The translations under genes and the position numbers were made by a program. The notes below the pieces were generated by a model. That model was given only the letters and a program-made list of their open reading frames with translations, did not search any database and was not told the DNA's origin. This document shows, in pieces, positions 63,326 through 64,000 of a DNA stretch of 64,000 nucleotides; position 1 is the stretch's first letter; every line of letters starts with the position of its first letter. Origin of the DNA: Janthinobacterium sp. SUN073 (GTDB lineage Bacteria > Pseudomonadota > Gammaproteobacteria > Burkholderiales > Burkholderiaceae_D); assembly GCF_030397665.1 (NCBI RefSeq), contig NZ_JAPUBT010000005.1:1-64000 (forward strand). Reading direction: 5' to 3'.

Positions 63326-63414
63326 TGTATTTCGCCTTTTTCCATGGATTGCGCTCCCGTTCAACAGAGCTTGTTACAATAAAAACCTGAGCAAACAATC
63401 AAGCGGGAGCCTGC

Positions 63415-63777
63415 ATGTCACAAGATATTATTTTGGATACCCCACTCCGGCAGACCAAGAACCTGGCCTGGTGGTTGTACCTGATACATGGCGCCAGCTT
63501 CGTGTTTTCGCTGGGCGCGTTTTCCTTCATTCCGCTCATCATCAATTATGTGAAGCGGGACGAGGCGGCCGGGACCTTCGTGTACAGCCATCACAGCTGG
63601 ATGATCCGTTCCTTCTGGTGGTATGTGGCCTGGATCGTCGTCGGCGCCGTGCTATGGATGACCATCATCGGCATTCCGCTGGCGTTCGTCGTGTGGGGCG
63701 TGGCCTGGCTGTGGAAAGCCTACCGCTTGCTGCGCGGCTTCCTCGACCTGAACAACAACACCCCCGTCCCCCTGTAA
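63415..63777 (+). CDS. Small inner-membrane protein (DUF4870-like)
   Basis: A 120-residue protein with two or three TM helices (about 20-42, 62-90, 90-105) and a short charged loop (NYVKRDEAAGTFVYSHHSW) between them. The pattern resembles the DUF4870/TM2-like small membrane proteins, which have no known function. GGGAG lies 7 bases before ATG 63415. It is divergent from the hydrolase gene. Confidence 0.75.
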   Translation: MSQDIILDTPLRQTKNLAWWLYLIHGASFVFSLGAFSFIPLIINYVKRDEAAGTFVYSHHSWMIRSFWWYVAWIVVGAVLWMTIIGIPLAFVVWGVAWLWKAYRLLRGFLDLNNNTPVPL

Positions 63778-63787
63778 AAGGTGCTTC

Positions 63788-63810
63788 GCGGCAAGCCAAT
63801 GGCTTGCCGC
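63788..63810 (-). terminator. Hairpin between converging genes
   Basis: GCGGCAAGCC-AAT-GGCTTGCCGC is a perfect 10-bp stem with a 3-base loop; on the minus strand it is followed after a few bases by CCTTTT. It probably ends the minus-strand cystathionine lyase gene. Confidence 0.65.
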
Positions 63811-63813
63811 TGC

Positions 63814-64000
63814 CTACATCGCCGCGAACGCCCGTTCGATATCGGCGATCAGATCCTGCGGATCTTCCAGCCCCACGTTCAGGCGCACCAGCTGGCCCGG
63901 CAACTGCCAGCCCTTGCGCATGGCGGCGATGCGGTACGGCATCACCAGGCTGTTCGCGCCGCCCCAGCTGTAGCCTATCTTGAACAACTGCAAGGCGTCG
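63814..64000 (-). CDS. metC: Cystathionine beta-lyase-like PLP enzyme, C-terminal fragment (cut by window edge)
   Basis: The last 61 codons of a gene that runs off the right edge, ending in TAG at 63814-63816. The translated end contains LQLFKIGYSWGGANSLVMP, then QLVRLNVGLEDPQDLIADI, which is the conserved C-terminus of the Cys/Met-metabolism PLP enzyme family; the WGGANSL form is typical of cystathionine beta-lyase. Methionine gamma-lyase or cystathionine gamma-synthase remain possible because the active-site lysine lies outside the window. Confidence 0.85.
   Translation of the reverse strand, partial: DALQLFKIGYSWGGANSLVMPYRIAAMRKGWQLPGQLVRLNVGLEDPQDLIADIERAFAAM

Overview
The window looks like a chromosomal segment of a high-GC betaproteobacterium of the Oxalobacteraceae type (Janthinobacterium, Duganella or Massilia-like). 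This is inferred from codon usage, the mix of FecI/FecR/TonB receptor, PBP1A, Mfd, SerB, LysS and PrfB proteins, paired methyl-accepting chemotaxis proteins, and a lipase next to a Lif-type foldase. No database search was possible. I see no rRNA, tRNA, CRISPR array, insertion sequence or prophage. Most of the sequence is densely coding.

Layout. 1-2.3 kb: a two-partner secretion pair (tpsB then a truncated tpsA, minus strand). 2.4-2.75 kb: remains of a small frameshifted gene and a hairpin. 2.76-7.6 kb: a branched-chain amino acid ABC operon (binding protein, LivH, a fused LivM-LivG protein, LivF). 7.9-12 kb: an unknown lipoprotein with a small partner, a Sel1-repeat protein and a CpdB-like nucleotidase. 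12-15.4 kb: prfB with its programmed frameshift, a HAD phosphatase and lysS. 15.4-24.5 kb: a nine-gene minus-strand operon plus a LacI-type regulator that I read as a 2-ketogluconate (kgu/ptxS-like) locus whose usual MFS carrier is replaced by a polar-amino-acid-type ABC importer; an outer-membrane porin and a Gfo/Idh/MocA oxidoreductase are appended. 24.6-30.8 kb: ppnN, a POT peptide transporter, a YecA/SEC-C protein and two unknown proteins. 30.8-35 kb: a Fur-box-controlled FecI/FecR/siderophore-receptor set. 35.1-37.6 kb: a small unknown protein and an overlapping pair (alpha/alpha-toroid protein plus AAC(3)-fold acetyltransferase). 37.7-42.5 kb: an OPT transporter and a PBP1A-type enzyme. 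42.5-48.2 kb: a TetR regulator whose 3' end lies in a repeat element, a secreted lipase with its foldase, and a large NB-ARC-type regulator. 48.3-52.9 kb: an EAL protein and two chemoreceptors. 53.2-58.6 kb: a cytosolic 5'-nucleotidase, mfd and serB. 58.7-61.5 kb: a four-gene overlapping set (nucleotidyltransferase-like protein, TIGR04222-type membrane protein with a Gly/Ser/Cys tail, DUF692/MNIO-type enzyme, small helical partner). 61.5-64 kb: a membrane-anchored beta-lactamase-fold hydrolase, a small membrane protein and the 3' end of a cystathionine lyase gene.

The two most interesting systems are the 58.7-61.5 kb set, where an MNIO-family enzyme is encoded in overlap with a membrane protein ending in a Gly/Cys-rich tail that is a candidate modification substrate, and the kgu-like operon, where PtxS-like operator palindromes lie upstream of both the regulator and an ABC importer not usually linked to sugar acids. 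Gene starts were re-chosen from ribosome binding sites, signal peptides and overlaps, so several differ from the longest open frame.
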